Shown here: piece by piece, positions 5,513 through 5,635 of the stretch
Layout: each line of letters starts with the position of its first letter
Position numbering within the stretch: position 1 is the stretch's first letter
NCBI GenBank assembly: GCA_025966215.1
Contig: JAOPVM010000152.1
Span: 1 to 5,635 of the forward strand
DNA from: Klenkia sp.
GTDB lineage: Bacteria > Actinomycetota > Actinomycetes > Mycobacteriales > Geodermatophilaceae
Direction: 5' to 3'
Length of the DNA: 5,635 nt
Notes under the pieces: generated by a model
Database searches by the model: none
The model's input: the letters and a program-made list of their open reading frames with translations, nothing else
What the model was told of the DNA's origin: nothing
Translations under genes and position numbers: made by a program

Positions 5513-5635
5513 GTGACGATCCCGATGCGGCCCCCGACGGACGGTCCCGGCGCCTCCGGTCTGGGGGTCCGGCGCGCCGCCCCCCGCCCCACCCGGCCGA
5601 CTGGGCCCGACCCGCTGGCCCCGCTGCTGGAGCTG
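5513..5635 (+). CDS. N-terminal fragment of an unidentified protein (runs off the window)
   Basis: An open frame begins with GTG at 5513, or possibly ATG at 5525, and continues 41 codons to the window edge without a stop. Nearly all third codon positions are G or C, as in the real genes here, and a -10-like box stands at leaderless spacing ahead of the GTG. The first 30 or so residues are Pro/Arg/Gly-rich and look like a disordered leader. Only the last residues, DPLAPLLEL, look like the start of a folded domain. I do not recognise the family with any confidence. The gene is divergent from the phosphatase gene, with 46 bases between the starts. The fragment is too short to exclude a chance open frame in GC-rich DNA. 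Confidence 0.5.
   Translation, partial: MTIPMRPPTDGPGASGLGVRRAAPRPTRPTGPDPLAPLLEL

Noticed and set aside
5467..5592. Longer N-terminus for the histidine phosphatase, starting at 5592
   Set aside because: The extension is Arg/Pro/Gly-rich, precedes the normal family start at MTTLLLVRHG, has no ribosome site and would overlap the divergent gene's start.
1..5635. CRISPR arrays, tRNA or rRNA genes, insertion sequences, attachment sites
   Set aside because: No short regularly spaced repeats, tRNA-like folds, transposase motifs or terminal inverted repeats were noticed on either strand, including at the edges of the duplicated segment.

Overview
The window looks like chromosomal DNA from a high-GC actinobacterium. 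Codon third positions are almost all G or C, GTG starts are common, adjacent genes overlap by GTGA, and two candidate TANNNT boxes sit just upstream of genes with no Shine-Dalgarno. The protein content would suit Geodermatophilaceae or relatives, but that placement is an inference from style, not from a search. Most of the window concerns cobalamin (vitamin B12).

Layout. On the + strand, positions 3-791 hold the C-terminal end of the cobaltochelatase large subunit CobN. A secreted FKBP-type peptidyl-prolyl isomerase lipoprotein (788-1324) overlaps it by GTGA. From 1325 to about 1880, on the - strand, lies a decayed remnant: the 3' third of a cobU followed by the 5' part of a cobS. It converges on the FKBP gene with almost no spacer. 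The - strand then carries an intact four-gene operon, read from high to low coordinates: a histidine phosphatase (5466-4930), cobU (4933-4412), cobS (4415-3660) and a fused pabB-pabC (3663-1924). Every junction in it is a 4-base GTGA overlap. At the far end a second + strand gene starts at 5513 and leaves the window. It is divided from the phosphatase gene by 46 bases that hold two opposed -10-like boxes, each placed for leaderless transcription.

How the genes fit together. CobN inserts cobalt into the corrin ring. CobU activates adenosylcobinamide to its GDP form, CobS joins that to alpha-ribazole (phosphate) at the membrane, and a CobC-like phosphatase could remove the remaining phosphate. 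The PabB-PabC fusion makes p-aminobenzoate from chorismate for folate, so it is a metabolic outsider at the end of the operon.

The most interesting feature is the partial second copy of cobU-cobS beyond pabBC. It forms imperfect direct repeats with the intact genes (1354-1877 against 4077-4610). It has a 1-base frameshift and truncated ends, and it has lost the cobU stop codon. Its differences from the intact genes are largely synonymous in cobS, so it probably diverged as a working gene before it broke. No clearly novel system is visible; the rest is ordinary core metabolism.
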